DNA from: Xanthomonas boreopolis | GTDB taxonomy: Bacteria; Pseudomonadota; Gammaproteobacteria; Xanthomonadales; Xanthomonadaceae | DNA: 64,000 nt | NCBI GenBank assembly: GCA_014654535.1 | Contig: BNBA01000005.1 | Span: forward strand, 114,992-178,991 | Direction of reading: 5' to 3' | Shown here: positions 40,135 to 48,611 of the stretch, one piece after another | Layout of the letters: every line of letters begins with the position of its first letter | How positions within the stretch are numbered: the stretch's first letter is position 1 | The notes under the pieces: model-generated | The model's database searches: none | Told to the model about the DNA's origin: nothing | What the model saw: the letters and a program-made list of their open reading frames with translations, nothing else | Position numbers and translations under genes: made by a program

Positions 40135-42787
40135 CGTAGTCTTCCTCCTCGTCAGGATCGTCCACATAGCCCTGCATCTGCTGGAGCCAGACCTTGTTGA
40201 CGACGACATTGATGGTTGTCGAGTAGTCCCCGTATGGGAAGCTCATGCCAAAGGCAGCGATCGGCCCCATCACGGCATCGCCCTTGGGCTCCAGACTGTG
40301 AATCATGAGGAGGGGCCTGTCCCTCACCATCCGGTAATGTGTGTCGGATACCGCCCCCGAGCCGTCGTCGTCGCCTGCGACCATTCTCGCCTCAGCGCGT
40401 TGCTCGTCGCTGAGCCCGAGCTTCTCGTCACCACGCGAAGCAACCCTGTCCTTGTTCAGGCGCCACGCAGTGCCATTCGGCTGATTCTTCCCGACGACAC
40501 GCACCTGATTCCTCAAGGTGTATGGGCGTTCGCCGCCCGACCCACCCGGGGGAGAAATCAGCAGGACATCAGCAAGCGGACGCTTCGTCGCGATCCGTTC
40601 GAGATAGCTCACCACGTCTGATTTCTGTCCCGCAAAGGTCGAATGGCATTCGAATCTAGTGAGAAAATCGTCGATCACCTCGACGGGCACGTCTCTGAAG
40701 ATGACGCCTTTCTCGGTGAACTCCTCCGGCCGTCCGCCGAATCCATTTCGCCAGTGATCGGCGATCAGCTCAAAGTTCTTGGCATTCACATCGGGGTCTG
40801 TGGAGACAATGTAGCTTTCACGCAGTCGCCCGCTGAAACTCTGTTCGACGGTGACTTCCTGACCAGCCCGCATCTTGTTCGCGGCCGTGATCAGCAGGCT
40901 GTCCGGATGCGAGCGGACGTAAAGCCCAAAGTCCTTTGGGCTGAGGCGATCACGTCGCATGCGCTTGACCTGCTGCACAAGTTCTTCGGCGGCATCAGCG
41001 ATGTGGGAATACCAGTTGATCGAATCGCGAGAGAGGTGGACTCGGCAGAGGTCCTCGAATCCCGGTCGGTAACCGAACCAGCGCCCCATCTGCATGAGGG
41101 TGTCGTACATCTTCGTGTTGCGGTACATGTAGCTGACGGTCAGTCCCTCGATGGTCAAACCTCGCGACAGGCTCAGGCCACCGACCGCGACCGCCGTCAG
41201 CCCGATGCCTTCCTTCTCGTACCGGGTGTAGTCGAGCACTTCGTCACTCTTGCTGTTGATGACGTAGAGATGAAGGTGCTCGAAGACACCGACGAGGGCT
41301 GCCTTCACTTCCTCCCAGGTCACCCCGACATCGGCATACTCGGCGAGGAAGGCATCCTTCAGGCCTTGCATGTACATGTTCCTTGAAGAAACATCTTCCG
41401 GCATCGCGTAGTTTGCGAGAACCGCTTCCCTGATCTTCTTTTCCCTGAGGCTCAGGAAATCGCGCACAGCCTTCTGCACCGGCACGAAGCGCGACACATT
41501 GACCATCATCGAGCAATGCTTGCTGGCCTGTCCGCGCAGGTTTCGAATGGCGCGTGCAATGATGAATTCGTCGAATGCGCGATAGAGGCTCGGGGGCAGC
41601 TCATGGATAGGGGCGTCGCGCTTGTGCGAGTAGGGAATGAAATCCTCGCAATCGTCGATCGGGCTGACGATCGATTCGCTGGTCGCCTCATTTAGGAAGA
41701 CCTTCTCCGCCCCGAAATAGGTTGTGGGCGCATCCAGGCAATAGATGAAGTCGCGAGGGAAAAGCTCTTCCCGCACGTCATCGCCATAGGCATCCGGATT
41801 GATGAAGATATTGGCGAACGGGGTTGCCGTATATCCGACGTAGCAGGACTTCGCGAACAGCCCCAGGATGCGGCGAATCATCGCATTCGTCCGGGTCGGG
41901 TCCAGGTCTTCCTTGTTCGTGTTGATCGATGCGTTGTCGGCCTCGTCATCGATCAGCAGCATCGGCACATCGGAAATGCGGTCTTCCCCTTCGGCGTTCA
42001 GTGCCTTCAGCCATTTGTGCAACGCAGTGAGCGTCGTGACGTTCTTCTTGATGATCAGGATGATCGGCTTGCTGAAGTCGTTGATCTTCCAGCCACTCTT
42101 GGCGGCTGTATTCTTGTTGAAGTCCTCGTTGATGTTGGTGAGCGTTGCCGGATGCGGATATCCCGGAGCGAGACCGACACCGATGTTGCGGCGATCCTCG
42201 GGATCACTCGACCGACCGATGAAGGCCTCGTCGATTCGCTGCTGTGTCTGCCTGCGCAGGTTGTTGTGAATGCCTGCGATGACGACGATGAACTTGTAGC
42301 CCGCATCGGCTGCACGTGCTATCAGACCCGTGTAGTTGGCCGTCTTCCCTGACTGCACATGGCCGATGACCAAGCCACGGCGGTTCCAGCTCGTGCCTTC
42401 GCTCAGTGGATCCTGAAGGTGGCCAAGAATGCGGGTGGTCACATCGCTCAGCGACTGAACCATCTGTGGAGGCCAGCCCTCGTTGCGAAGAAATTCCTCG
42501 TATGCACCGGCATAGGTCCAGGTGACGTCCTCGCGCTTGTGAACCCATTGATCGTCATGCTTCGCACTGACATCGACCAATGAAATGCCTGCTCCCATGC
42601 GGGTCACAACCGATTCCATGGCTTCGGTGACAATGTTGCGGAGGTCTCCCGCATAGCCGAAGATTGAAGCAATCTGCCTTGCCTTTTCCTCCACCTGATC
42701 GCGCGTCGGCGTTTCTGCCATGTTGGCAAGGCCCGAGATGAGCGCGTTGGCGATGTTTCGTTCTGCCGTGATGGCTGTAATGCTCAT
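40127..42787 (-). CDS. Z1-domain superfamily II helicase-like protein
   Basis: 886 residues. Helicase core: Walker A GHVQSGKT (142-149), DDEAD box at 280-284 (LLIDDEADNAS), motif III-like GYTATPFAN (318-326). The Z1 domain follows in the middle (GLSLSRGLTIEGLTVSYMYRNTKMYDTLMQMGRWFGYR). Z1 proteins are the motor of MORC-linked restriction operons. The start overlaps the stop of the MORC-like gene (ATGA). Confidence 0.9.
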   Translation of the reverse strand: MSITAITAERNIANALISGLANMAETPTRDQVEEKARQIASIFGYAGDLRNIVTEAMESVVTRMGAGISLVDVSAKHDDQWVHKREDVTWTYAGAYEEFLRNEGWPPQMVQSLSDVTTRILGHLQDPLSEGTSWNRRGLVIGHVQSGKTANYTGLIARAADAGYKFIVVIAGIHNNLRRQTQQRIDEAFIGRSSDPEDRRNIGVGLAPGYPHPATLTNINEDFNKNTAAKSGWKINDFSKPIILIIKKNVTTLTALHKWLKALNAEGEDRISDVPMLLIDDEADNASINTNKEDLDPTRTNAMIRRILGLFAKSCYVGYTATPFANIFINPDAYGDDVREELFPRDFIYCLDAPTTYFGAEKVFLNEATSESIVSPIDDCEDFIPYSHKRDAPIHELPPSLYRAFDEFIIARAIRNLRGQASKHCSMMVNVSRFVPVQKAVRDFLSLREKKIREAVLANYAMPEDVSSRNMYMQGLKDAFLAEYADVGVTWEEVKAALVGVFEHLHLYVINSKSDEVLDYTRYEKEGIGLTAVAVGGLSLSRGLTIEGLTVSYMYRNTKMYDTLMQMGRWFGYRPGFEDLCRVHLSRDSINWYSHIADAAEELVQQVKRMRRDRLSPKDFGLYVRSHPDSLLITAANKMRAGQEVTVEQSFSGRLRESYIVSTDPDVNAKNFELIADHWRNGFGGRPEEFTEKGVIFRDVPVEVIDDFLTRFECHSTFAGQKSDVVSYLERIATKRPLADVLLISPPGGSGGERPYTLRNQVRVVGKNQPNGTAWRLNKDRVASRGDEKLGLSDEQRAEARMVAGDDDGSGAVSDTHYRMVRDRPLLMIHSLEPKGDAVMGPIAAFGMSFPYGDYSTTINVVVNKVWLQQMQGYVDDPDEEEDYDA

Positions 42788-44262
42788 GCAAAGGCCTCAT
42801 TGATGAATTTTTCGACCAGATCCATCTGGCCATCGAAGAGATGCGTGGAGCGCACGATCTGAAGAAAGACCTTCGCATCGCCCGGCCCGTCGCCATACAG
42901 CACCTGGCGCAGGCTTCTCAGGCGATCCATGGTCTGGCTTTCATCCACCGATCGTTGATTGATCTCGCGCGGGTGGGTCGAGTAGTCGGAATAGATCATC
43001 TCGACCGGCAATGAGGCAGCAACCGAATCAAGCAGCGTGCGCATCAGGTCTGCGTCCTCTGGCGAGAGTCTTTCTGCCAGTGAGACGATGATCGGGTGCT
43101 GGTCGTTGATCGCGAACCGGATGCCATCATGATCGGCATAGCGCTCCCAGAACGGTGCCTGGGTTTCCTGAAACAGCTTCTGTCCGCGTCCCCGATGTAC
43201 CGTCACGCTACGGTTGGTGATCTTGGCGATGATCTGGCGCAGGCGCTCACGCACCGCATGTGGGGGGCGCGCGCGCGACTTCTTGATGTCGATTGTCCAG
43301 GCTTCGTCCAGACTGTTGGGGAAGTCGATCTGCACCCGCGCCAGCTTGGTGGCCTCACCCTTGGGCACCAGCCGGAACCAGTCTCCCCACGCCATCAGAC
43401 GCCCATTCCGATAGACATAGCCTCCCTGGTTGGAGATGAAGTCACTGCGATCTTGGTAGTAGTCGTACTCGGACGCGGAAAGACGGCTATGGTGTGGCAG
43501 CACATAGGGCTGCAGGCGCACTTCCGCATCGCCGATGCGGACAATTTCCTCCGGAAGAACCTGAGTGGCCGGATTCTTTCTGCAGAAAGGATCGAATGCG
43601 GCAATGGGGTGACCGTTGATGGCAAGCGTGACTCTGGGATGCCCCTTGACCTCGCCCGAAAGGAAGCGATGGAAGACGAGGGCGAGATGTCGCCCCACCA
43701 CCTCAAGCTTCTCGTTCACGATTTCCTGCCGCCGATCCCCGACTTCGTCTTCGAGCATGCGATCGAGTTCTCGCCAGAGGACTGCGGTGCCGTGCCTTCC
43801 GAGGCGATCGACATAGGGCAGCGCCTGGATGTCGGCCTCATCAAGGATGCTCAGGATCCAGTCGTCTGCCGCATCGATGCGATCCAGGTTCCACTCGGCA
43901 CCACAGATGGAAGCATCACCTGTACTGACCACTGTCAGGGAGCGGCACTGCGAGAACGACGCCGTCTTCAGTCCAAGACCAAAGCGCCCGAGATCCCTTG
44001 GCGAACGGTGTCGTCTGGGGCTATCGGTTCCATGACGCATTGCCGCCAGCAACTCTTCCTCCGTCATTCCCTTGCCGTTGTCGAGAATGACGACCAGAGG
44101 AAGCTCGCCGGACACATCGCAGATGATGTCGATCCTGTCTGCCCCGGCAGAAACGCTGTTGTCGATCAGATCCGCGATGGCCGTTTCGAGGGAGTACCCG
44201 AGATCCCTCATCGATGCCGAGAGGCAGGCCGCGCTTGGTGGATGTCTATGTTCCCTTGCCAT
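42784..44262 (-). CDS. MORC-like GHKL ATPase
   Basis: 492 residues. GHKL motifs: Glu26, Asp31 and Asn35 in ETAIADLIDNSVSAGA, DNGKGM at 61-66 and GRFGLGLKT at 92-100, all intact. The family is the prokaryotic MORC/MutL-like ATPase of restriction operons. It probably acts as an ATP-gated DNA clamp for the Z1 motor and nucleases. It heads the MORC-Z1-DUF4420-AIPR-ATPase string and is divergent from the vsr gene, with about 136 bp between the starts. Confidence 0.9.
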   Translation of the reverse strand: MAREHRHPPSAACLSASMRDLGYSLETAIADLIDNSVSAGADRIDIICDVSGELPLVVILDNGKGMTEEELLAAMRHGTDSPRRHRSPRDLGRFGLGLKTASFSQCRSLTVVSTGDASICGAEWNLDRIDAADDWILSILDEADIQALPYVDRLGRHGTAVLWRELDRMLEDEVGDRRQEIVNEKLEVVGRHLALVFHRFLSGEVKGHPRVTLAINGHPIAAFDPFCRKNPATQVLPEEIVRIGDAEVRLQPYVLPHHSRLSASEYDYYQDRSDFISNQGGYVYRNGRLMAWGDWFRLVPKGEATKLARVQIDFPNSLDEAWTIDIKKSRARPPHAVRERLRQIIAKITNRSVTVHRGRGQKLFQETQAPFWERYADHDGIRFAINDQHPIIVSLAERLSPEDADLMRTLLDSVAASLPVEMIYSDYSTHPREINQRSVDESQTMDRLRSLRQVLYGDGPGDAKVFLQIVRSTHLFDGQMDLVEKFINEAFA

Positions 44263-44398
44263 CAGGATGCCCCCTCGTGATCTCTAGTGAATCGACTTCT
44301 GCTAATCTTTCAGCGTCTGCATCCCCTCTGTCCGATTGACTGACAGCGGTGTGAAGCAGCGGTTGCTGAAAATATCCAAGCTGGATGTCCCCAAGGTC

Positions 44399-44860
44399 AT
44401 GCGCGTCCCGACCACCCCTCAGCGCAGCCGCATGATGTCGAGCATTCGCGGAAAGGATACCTGGCCGGAGCGAACCCTTCGATCGCTTCTTTTCGCCAGA
44501 GGATTTCGCTATCGACTTCATGTCAGAAATCTGCCCGGCTCCCCGGATCTTGTGTTCCCAAGGCACAGAGCGGTGGTGTTCGTCCATGGCTGCTTCTGGC
44601 ATCGGCACGAAGGCTGCCGCTATACCACTACCCCTCGAACCAACGAAGAGTTCTGGCAACGGAAGTTCCTGGGCAATGTTGACCGTGACAGGCGACACGT
44701 GGAGACGCTTCGGTCTCTTGGCTGGCGCGTGGCCACCGTGTGGGAGTGCGCGCTGAAGCAGTCGGTCGAGGACACTGCGCGATTGGTTGAGGAGTGGCTG
44801 CATGGCGACGAGGAAGCCTTGGTGATCGGTCAGTCGGCCTCGGCAAGCAGCGGAACCTGA
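44399..44860 (+). CDS. vsr: Vsr-type very-short-patch endonuclease
   Basis: 153 residues from the ATG at 44399. The frame opens at TTG 44336, but the family starts close before TPQRSRMMSSIRGKDTWPE, so the later start fits. Catalytic and metal residues match E. coli Vsr: Asp50 (SPDLVF), His64 and His68 in HGCFWHRHEGC, with the intercalating Phe66-Trp67 and zinc-type cysteines. Vsr nicks T:G mismatches made by deamination of m5C; in MORC operons it may be the restriction nuclease. It is convergent with dcm, and their 3' ends overlap by 31 bp. Confidence 0.88.
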   Translation: MRVPTTPQRSRMMSSIRGKDTWPERTLRSLLFARGFRYRLHVRNLPGSPDLVFPRHRAVVFVHGCFWHRHEGCRYTTTPRTNEEFWQRKFLGNVDRDRRHVETLRSLGWRVATVWECALKQSVEDTARLVEEWLHGDEEALVIGQSASASSGT

Positions 44861-46455
44861 GCCTGCTCGGGAGCGTTGCGCCTCGGGTTTTCCATCGGCT
44901 TGCTGTTCGCTCGGTCACTGACCTGCCTGCGCCTCTTCCTGTTCATTTCGTTCAAAAGACTCCGCACGATCTTGGCCAACTTGTGCGCCAGCAGCGGAGG
45001 AACAGCATTCCCGACCTGCGTGTATTGCTCCGTGCGATTGCCTGCGAAGAAATAGTTGTCCGGGAATGTCTGCAGGCGCGCGGCTTCCCTGACGGTGAGG
45101 CTTCTGCATTGCGAAGGGTCGTAATGAATGTAGTAATGCCCATCCTTGGCAATGTGCGCCACCACCGTTGTTGCCGGCTCGTTTTTGCACTGCACGCGAA
45201 ACCGATCCTTGAATGGGATGGCCTCGAACTCACTGCCGAATTGCACATTGAAGTGATCCGGCAGCAGCTTGGGCGGAAAGACATCCAGCCGAGGGGAATA
45301 ACCCTGCGAATGAGCAAAGGTCGCCGCAAAAAGGTATCTGGCCAGATCGGAGGCCATGTGCGCACGTGCCTCGTGCTGGCAGATACCACCAAGGCTTCGA
45401 TCATGCAGCCACTGCTGCAGTTCGGTTGGTTTCTTGGGCCTTCTGTATTCCTTCTGTATGAAGGCACCTCCGGTGCTGACACTGGTGGCTGAAGCGGCAA
45501 AGGCCCGCATCGATTCGACCATGGCGGACTCGTTCTCGGCTCTCCATCCCTTGACGTAGGCAGGTGCCGCCTGAACCGCCTTGCGCCAAGCCTCCAGAGA
45601 ATCCCCTCTGGACAGTCGGCTCCGAATTCGTGGCAGGTCATCAATGGTCTGCCTGACAGTCACAGGCTTTGATACAGGTTCCAGCAATTGATGCTGTGGC
45701 ACGCCCTGTCCCTTTCGAACTCCAAGCAGGATGACTCGATGCCTGCTTTGGGGTATGCCATAGCGTTCGGAATGAATCAGGTAGTCCGCAGGCTCCAGAG
45801 AAGCGCTGTTTCCCTTCTTCGTGAAGGAGCGAATTTCATACTCCAGTCCATCCGCGGGAGAAGAGAGATCCGCAATGATCTTCTCGAACATCGGATTTCC
45901 GGAGTGCTTGGACGACAGCAATCCCTTGACGTTCTCCATCACGAAGATGGTGGGCTTGTGAACCTGGATGATCCGCAGGTACTCCTTGTAGAGAAAGTGC
46001 TTCTCGTCCTTGTGGAAATCCTTGTCGTTGGCGCGCCGTGACCGTCCGGCAAGGGAATACGCTTGGCAGGGCGGACCGCCGATGAGTACCCAGGTCTCCT
46101 GCCCATTCAGTGCAGACCGGATTTCATCGTCGATGCTGGCTTCGTCGGACTTGCCAAGTTCGAGACATCTTGCTTCCTTGGCGGCATGCTCGAAGGCGCT
46201 GGCCACGGCAGGAATCCGACGGAACGAAGCTTCGTCGAGCTCACCCCGTACGTAGCTGTAGTAATGCCTGACATCCTTGGTACCGCGCAGGCGCCTGAAC
46301 GCCGCTCGCAGCATCAGTGTTCGATGCGCAACCTCAGTCTTCTCGATGGATAGACCGATCTCGAAGAATGGCTGCCGCTTGTGTCCCTTGAGAGAGGCAA
46401 AGCCCTCTCCCAGCCCGCCGGGACCAGCAAAGAGGTCGATTATTGGAATCGGCAT
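44830..46455 (-). CDS. dcm: C5-cytosine DNA methyltransferase
   Basis: 541 residues, larger than most Dcm enzymes. Motif I DLFAGPGG (7-14), motif IV GGPPCQAYS with catalytic Cys130, motif VI ENV (174-176) and the late motif QVGNAVPPLLA near 490-500 are present. The region about 320-430 should recognise the target sequence. It is the modification enzyme of the island, transcribed after the small HTH gene 61 bp upstream. The C-terminal ~35 residues are basic and overlap the vsr 3' end. Confidence 0.93.
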   Translation of the reverse strand: MPIPIIDLFAGPGGLGEGFASLKGHKRQPFFEIGLSIEKTEVAHRTLMLRAAFRRLRGTKDVRHYYSYVRGELDEASFRRIPAVASAFEHAAKEARCLELGKSDEASIDDEIRSALNGQETWVLIGGPPCQAYSLAGRSRRANDKDFHKDEKHFLYKEYLRIIQVHKPTIFVMENVKGLLSSKHSGNPMFEKIIADLSSPADGLEYEIRSFTKKGNSASLEPADYLIHSERYGIPQSRHRVILLGVRKGQGVPQHQLLEPVSKPVTVRQTIDDLPRIRSRLSRGDSLEAWRKAVQAAPAYVKGWRAENESAMVESMRAFAASATSVSTGGAFIQKEYRRPKKPTELQQWLHDRSLGGICQHEARAHMASDLARYLFAATFAHSQGYSPRLDVFPPKLLPDHFNVQFGSEFEAIPFKDRFRVQCKNEPATTVVAHIAKDGHYYIHYDPSQCRSLTVREAARLQTFPDNYFFAGNRTEQYTQVGNAVPPLLAHKLAKIVRSLLNEMNRKRRRQVSDRANSKPMENPRRNAPEQAQVPLLAEAD

Positions 46456-46516
46456 TTCTCGTTTTCCTGCTGTTCGTCATTGAGCGCATATTTGACTGTG
46501 CCGATTTCTTTGGCAT

Positions 46517-46984
46517 TCATTCGTAACCCATCCCCAGTTCCTGAGCCTGACGGCTCAGTTCGTCCATGGCCTGCGCACTGGCCTGTTCCCTCGCGTCCTT
46601 GAACTGCAGCAGATCGGCCAAGCGAACACGCCGGTGCTTGCCTGTGCGAAGAAATGGCAGCTCACCATCCTCCAGAAGCTTCACCAGATGAGGTCTGGAC
46701 ACATTGAGGAGATCAGCCGCTTCCTGGGTAGTCAATTCGGCGTTTACCGACACCACCCTGATGGCGTCACCCCTAGCGAGTCCGTTGAGAACTTCTTCCA
46801 CGAGGCGCAGCGTCGAGACAGGCAATTCCATCTCATGTGCCCGGTCTGCTTCATCGTAAAGCCGGATACGCCTGGTTTTGCGCTTGCCAGAAAGACAGGA
46901 TGCGAGAGCCCGCTGACCTTGGGCCGCCAATTGAACCTCCTGCTCGTCAGGCAGCTTCATGCGGGCGTGCGCTGAGGTGTTCAT
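46517..46984 (-). CDS. Excisionase-type HTH regulator at the head of the defence island
   Basis: 155 residues. The C-terminal half has a MerR/AlpA-like helix-turn-helix (LTTQEAADLLNVSRPHLVKLL, then GKHRRVRLADLLQF). The N-terminal half (LPDEQEVQLAAQGQRALASCL) is typical of antitoxins paired with PIN-domain toxins, but no toxin gene follows; dcm does. It is probably an orphan antitoxin reused as a controller of the methyltransferase operon. Two tandem 15-bp repeats lie at its promoter. Confidence 0.82.
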   Translation of the reverse strand: MNTSAHARMKLPDEQEVQLAAQGQRALASCLSGKRKTRRIRLYDEADRAHEMELPVSTLRLVEEVLNGLARGDAIRVVSVNAELTTQEAADLLNVSRPHLVKLLEDGELPFLRTGKHRRVRLADLLQFKDAREQASAQAMDELSRQAQELGMGYE

Positions 46985-47215
46985 GTGATATCTCGGTCAG
47001 TTGAAGTGCACGGCACAGCATTCTAGAACGAAACAAACGAAAACGAAACAAACGAAAACGCCAGCCATGATGCCCGTCGCTGACGTGGGCTCGCGGTCGC
47101 AGTTGGCCGGCTTCCGCTTCGGCGCACGAATCCGGAAGCTGACTGGTTCGCATTGATTGAGGTACCAGAGACTGCCTCACCGCAACATCGTGTCATTCGC
47201 TTCATGGGGATTGGC
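46985..47215. other. Right junction of the defence island
   Basis: About 230 bp between the island's regulator gene and the RAQPRD gene. It contains the tandem repeats and the divergent start regions. A visible change to the GC-rich backbone composition occurs at about 47060. No transposon end, tRNA or direct repeat with the left junction (34268-34356) is visible. Confidence 0.45.
47028..47057 (-). promoter_or_regulatory. Tandem 15-bp repeats at the promoter of the HTH regulator gene
   Basis: Two perfect adjacent copies of ACGAAACAAACGAAA (47028-47042, 47043-47057). Read on the minus strand they lie directly upstream of a -10-like TAGAAT, so they cover the -35 region. They are the obvious binding sites for the HTH protein or another controller. 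Confidence 0.6.
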
Positions 47216-47581
47216 ATGGCACTTCGGATCGACAGTTGCACGCATTGGACAGGCCTTTGGGTGGCGATACTGTTGATCGCACCTTCGACCTACCAATCGG
47301 CGGCCGCAGCAGACGATGGCATCGAACGCGAGCAGCTTGCGGCCTTGGTTCGCCAGATCGACCTGATCGATCGCCTCGCCGAGCACGCCGCCCATACCGC
47401 TCCGCAGGAGCGCGCCCGCTACCACTTCGACCATGCCCGCCTGCGCGAGGACCTCCAGCGCGTTCGGGCGGGCATCCAGGACTACTTGACGCCGCCGCGC
47501 GCCCAGCCGCGTGATCCGGTCGAGCTGTCCGGTGACTACCGCCAGTCCAGCCCGTGCTCCGGCCAGGAGGCACCCCGATGA
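47216..47581 (+). CDS. RAQPRD-family ICE protein
   Basis: 121 residues. The name-giving motif is present as PPRAQPRDPVELSGDY near residue 95-110. A signal peptide occupies about residues 1-32 (WVAILLIAPSTYQSAAAA). I use the ATG at 47216 because GGGGA lies 5 bases upstream; an ATG at 47204 lacks a ribosome binding site. It restarts the conjugation operon after the defence island and overlaps the next gene by 4 bp. Confidence 0.83.
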   Translation: MALRIDSCTHWTGLWVAILLIAPSTYQSAAAADDGIEREQLAALVRQIDLIDRLAEHAAHTAPQERARYHFDHARLREDLQRVRAGIQDYLTPPRAQPRDPVELSGDYRQSSPCSGQEAPR

Positions 47582-47811
47582 ACGCCGCCCAGGTCAGTGC
47601 CTTCCAGGCCAATGGCGGCTTCGCCCCCGCTGCCGTGGCCACGGTGGTGCTCGGCCTGGTGTTCGCCGTCCTGCTCCTGTGGGGCGTGTGGGCGATGCGT
47701 ACCGCCTACACCGGGTGGGCCGAGCAGCGCCTGTCCCAGCGTCAGTTCCTGGGTGTCGTCGTGCGCTTCGTCGCGATGTACCTGGTGCTGACCTATTTCC
47801 TCCTGTCCTGA
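47578..47811 (+). CDS. TIGR03758 family ICE membrane protein (DUF3262)
   Basis: 77 residues with two membrane helices (about 18-40 and 60-76). Size, position and topology match the PFL_4701/TIGR03758 family. Likely a small inner-membrane component of the mating channel. Overlaps the RAQPRD gene by 4 bp. Confidence 0.85.
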   Translation: MNAAQVSAFQANGGFAPAAVATVVLGLVFAVLLLWGVWAMRTAYTGWAEQRLSQRQFLGVVVRFVAMYLVLTYFLLS

Positions 47812-47834
47812 CCACCACGAAAGGCCCGACCACC

Positions 47835-48194
47835 ATGAAGACCCATCCGATTCCACATCGCGCTGTCACCACTTTCCTCGCGCCGCTGGCGCTGATGGGC
47901 TTGCCATTGGCGGCCCGGGCGCAGGGCCTGCCGACCATCGAGGACCCCTCGCGCGGCCAGGGCAGCGGCATCATGCAGACGCTGCAGAACTACGGCTACG
48001 ACATCGTGCTGCTGATCGCGCTCCTCGTGGTCGCCTCGATGTTCGTCGGCGTGTGCTACCACGCCTATACGCGCTACTCGGAAATCCATACCGGTCGCGC
48101 CACCTGGGGCCAGTTCGGTCTCACCGTGGCCGTGGGTGCGATCCTGCTGGTGGTCGGCATCTGGCTGCTGACCAAGGCCACCGGCGTGCTCTGA
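47835..48194 (+). CDS. TIGR03745 family ICE membrane protein (pilin-like)
   Basis: 119 residues: a signal peptide (cleavage near AARAQ, residue 30) and two membrane helices (about 57-78 and 94-114). The pattern resembles VirB2/TrbC pilins, consistent with TIGR03745 (PFL_4702). It could be the pilus subunit, but this is inferred from topology and gene order. Confidence 0.85.
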   Translation: MKTHPIPHRAVTTFLAPLALMGLPLAARAQGLPTIEDPSRGQGSGIMQTLQNYGYDIVLLIALLVVASMFVGVCYHAYTRYSEIHTGRATWGQFGLTVAVGAILLVVGIWLLTKATGVL

Positions 48195-48200
48195 GCGGCG

Positions 48201-48611
48201 ATGGCTGCCTTGAACGATATCGCGCGCGACGGGCTGGTCACCTTCCTGCCGCACAGGCTGAACCGGCAGCCCGTGGTGGTGAGGGGCCTGACCGCCGACG
48301 AACTCTGGATCTGCGCCGGCCTGTCCGCGGTGGCGGGGTTCATCGCCGGCGTGCCGCTGGCCTGGGCCACGCACAGCGTCGCCATGGTGCCGACCCTGAT
48401 CGTGGCCGGCGTGGCGGCTGGCGTGTTCGGTGGTGGCGGCTTCCTGCGCAGGCAGAAGCGCGGCCGCCCGGACACCTGGCTGTACCGGCAACTGCAGTGG
48501 CGCCTCGCGCTGCGCCATCCGCTGGCAGCGTCCTGGCTCGGTGGGCACCGTCTCATCACGCGTTCGGGGTACTGGACCACCCGGCGCTCACGCGGAGCAG
48601 CCGCCTCATGA
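48201..48611 (+). CDS. TIGR03750 family ICE protein (DUF3487)
   Basis: 136 residues with two closely spaced membrane helices (about 38-78), as in VirB3/TraL-like proteins. Fits TIGR03750 by size and order. It starts 6 bp after the previous stop and overlaps the next gene by 4 bp. Probably an inner-membrane partner of the VirB4-like ATPase. Confidence 0.85.
   Translation: MAALNDIARDGLVTFLPHRLNRQPVVVRGLTADELWICAGLSAVAGFIAGVPLAWATHSVAMVPTLIVAGVAAGVFGGGGFLRRQKRGRPDTWLYRQLQWRLALRHPLAASWLGGHRLITRSGYWTTRRSRGAAAS

Noticed and set aside
47028..47057. Tandem 15-bp repeats as a CRISPR or minisatellite.
   Set aside because: Only two adjacent copies with no spacers; the position at a promoter fits an operator.
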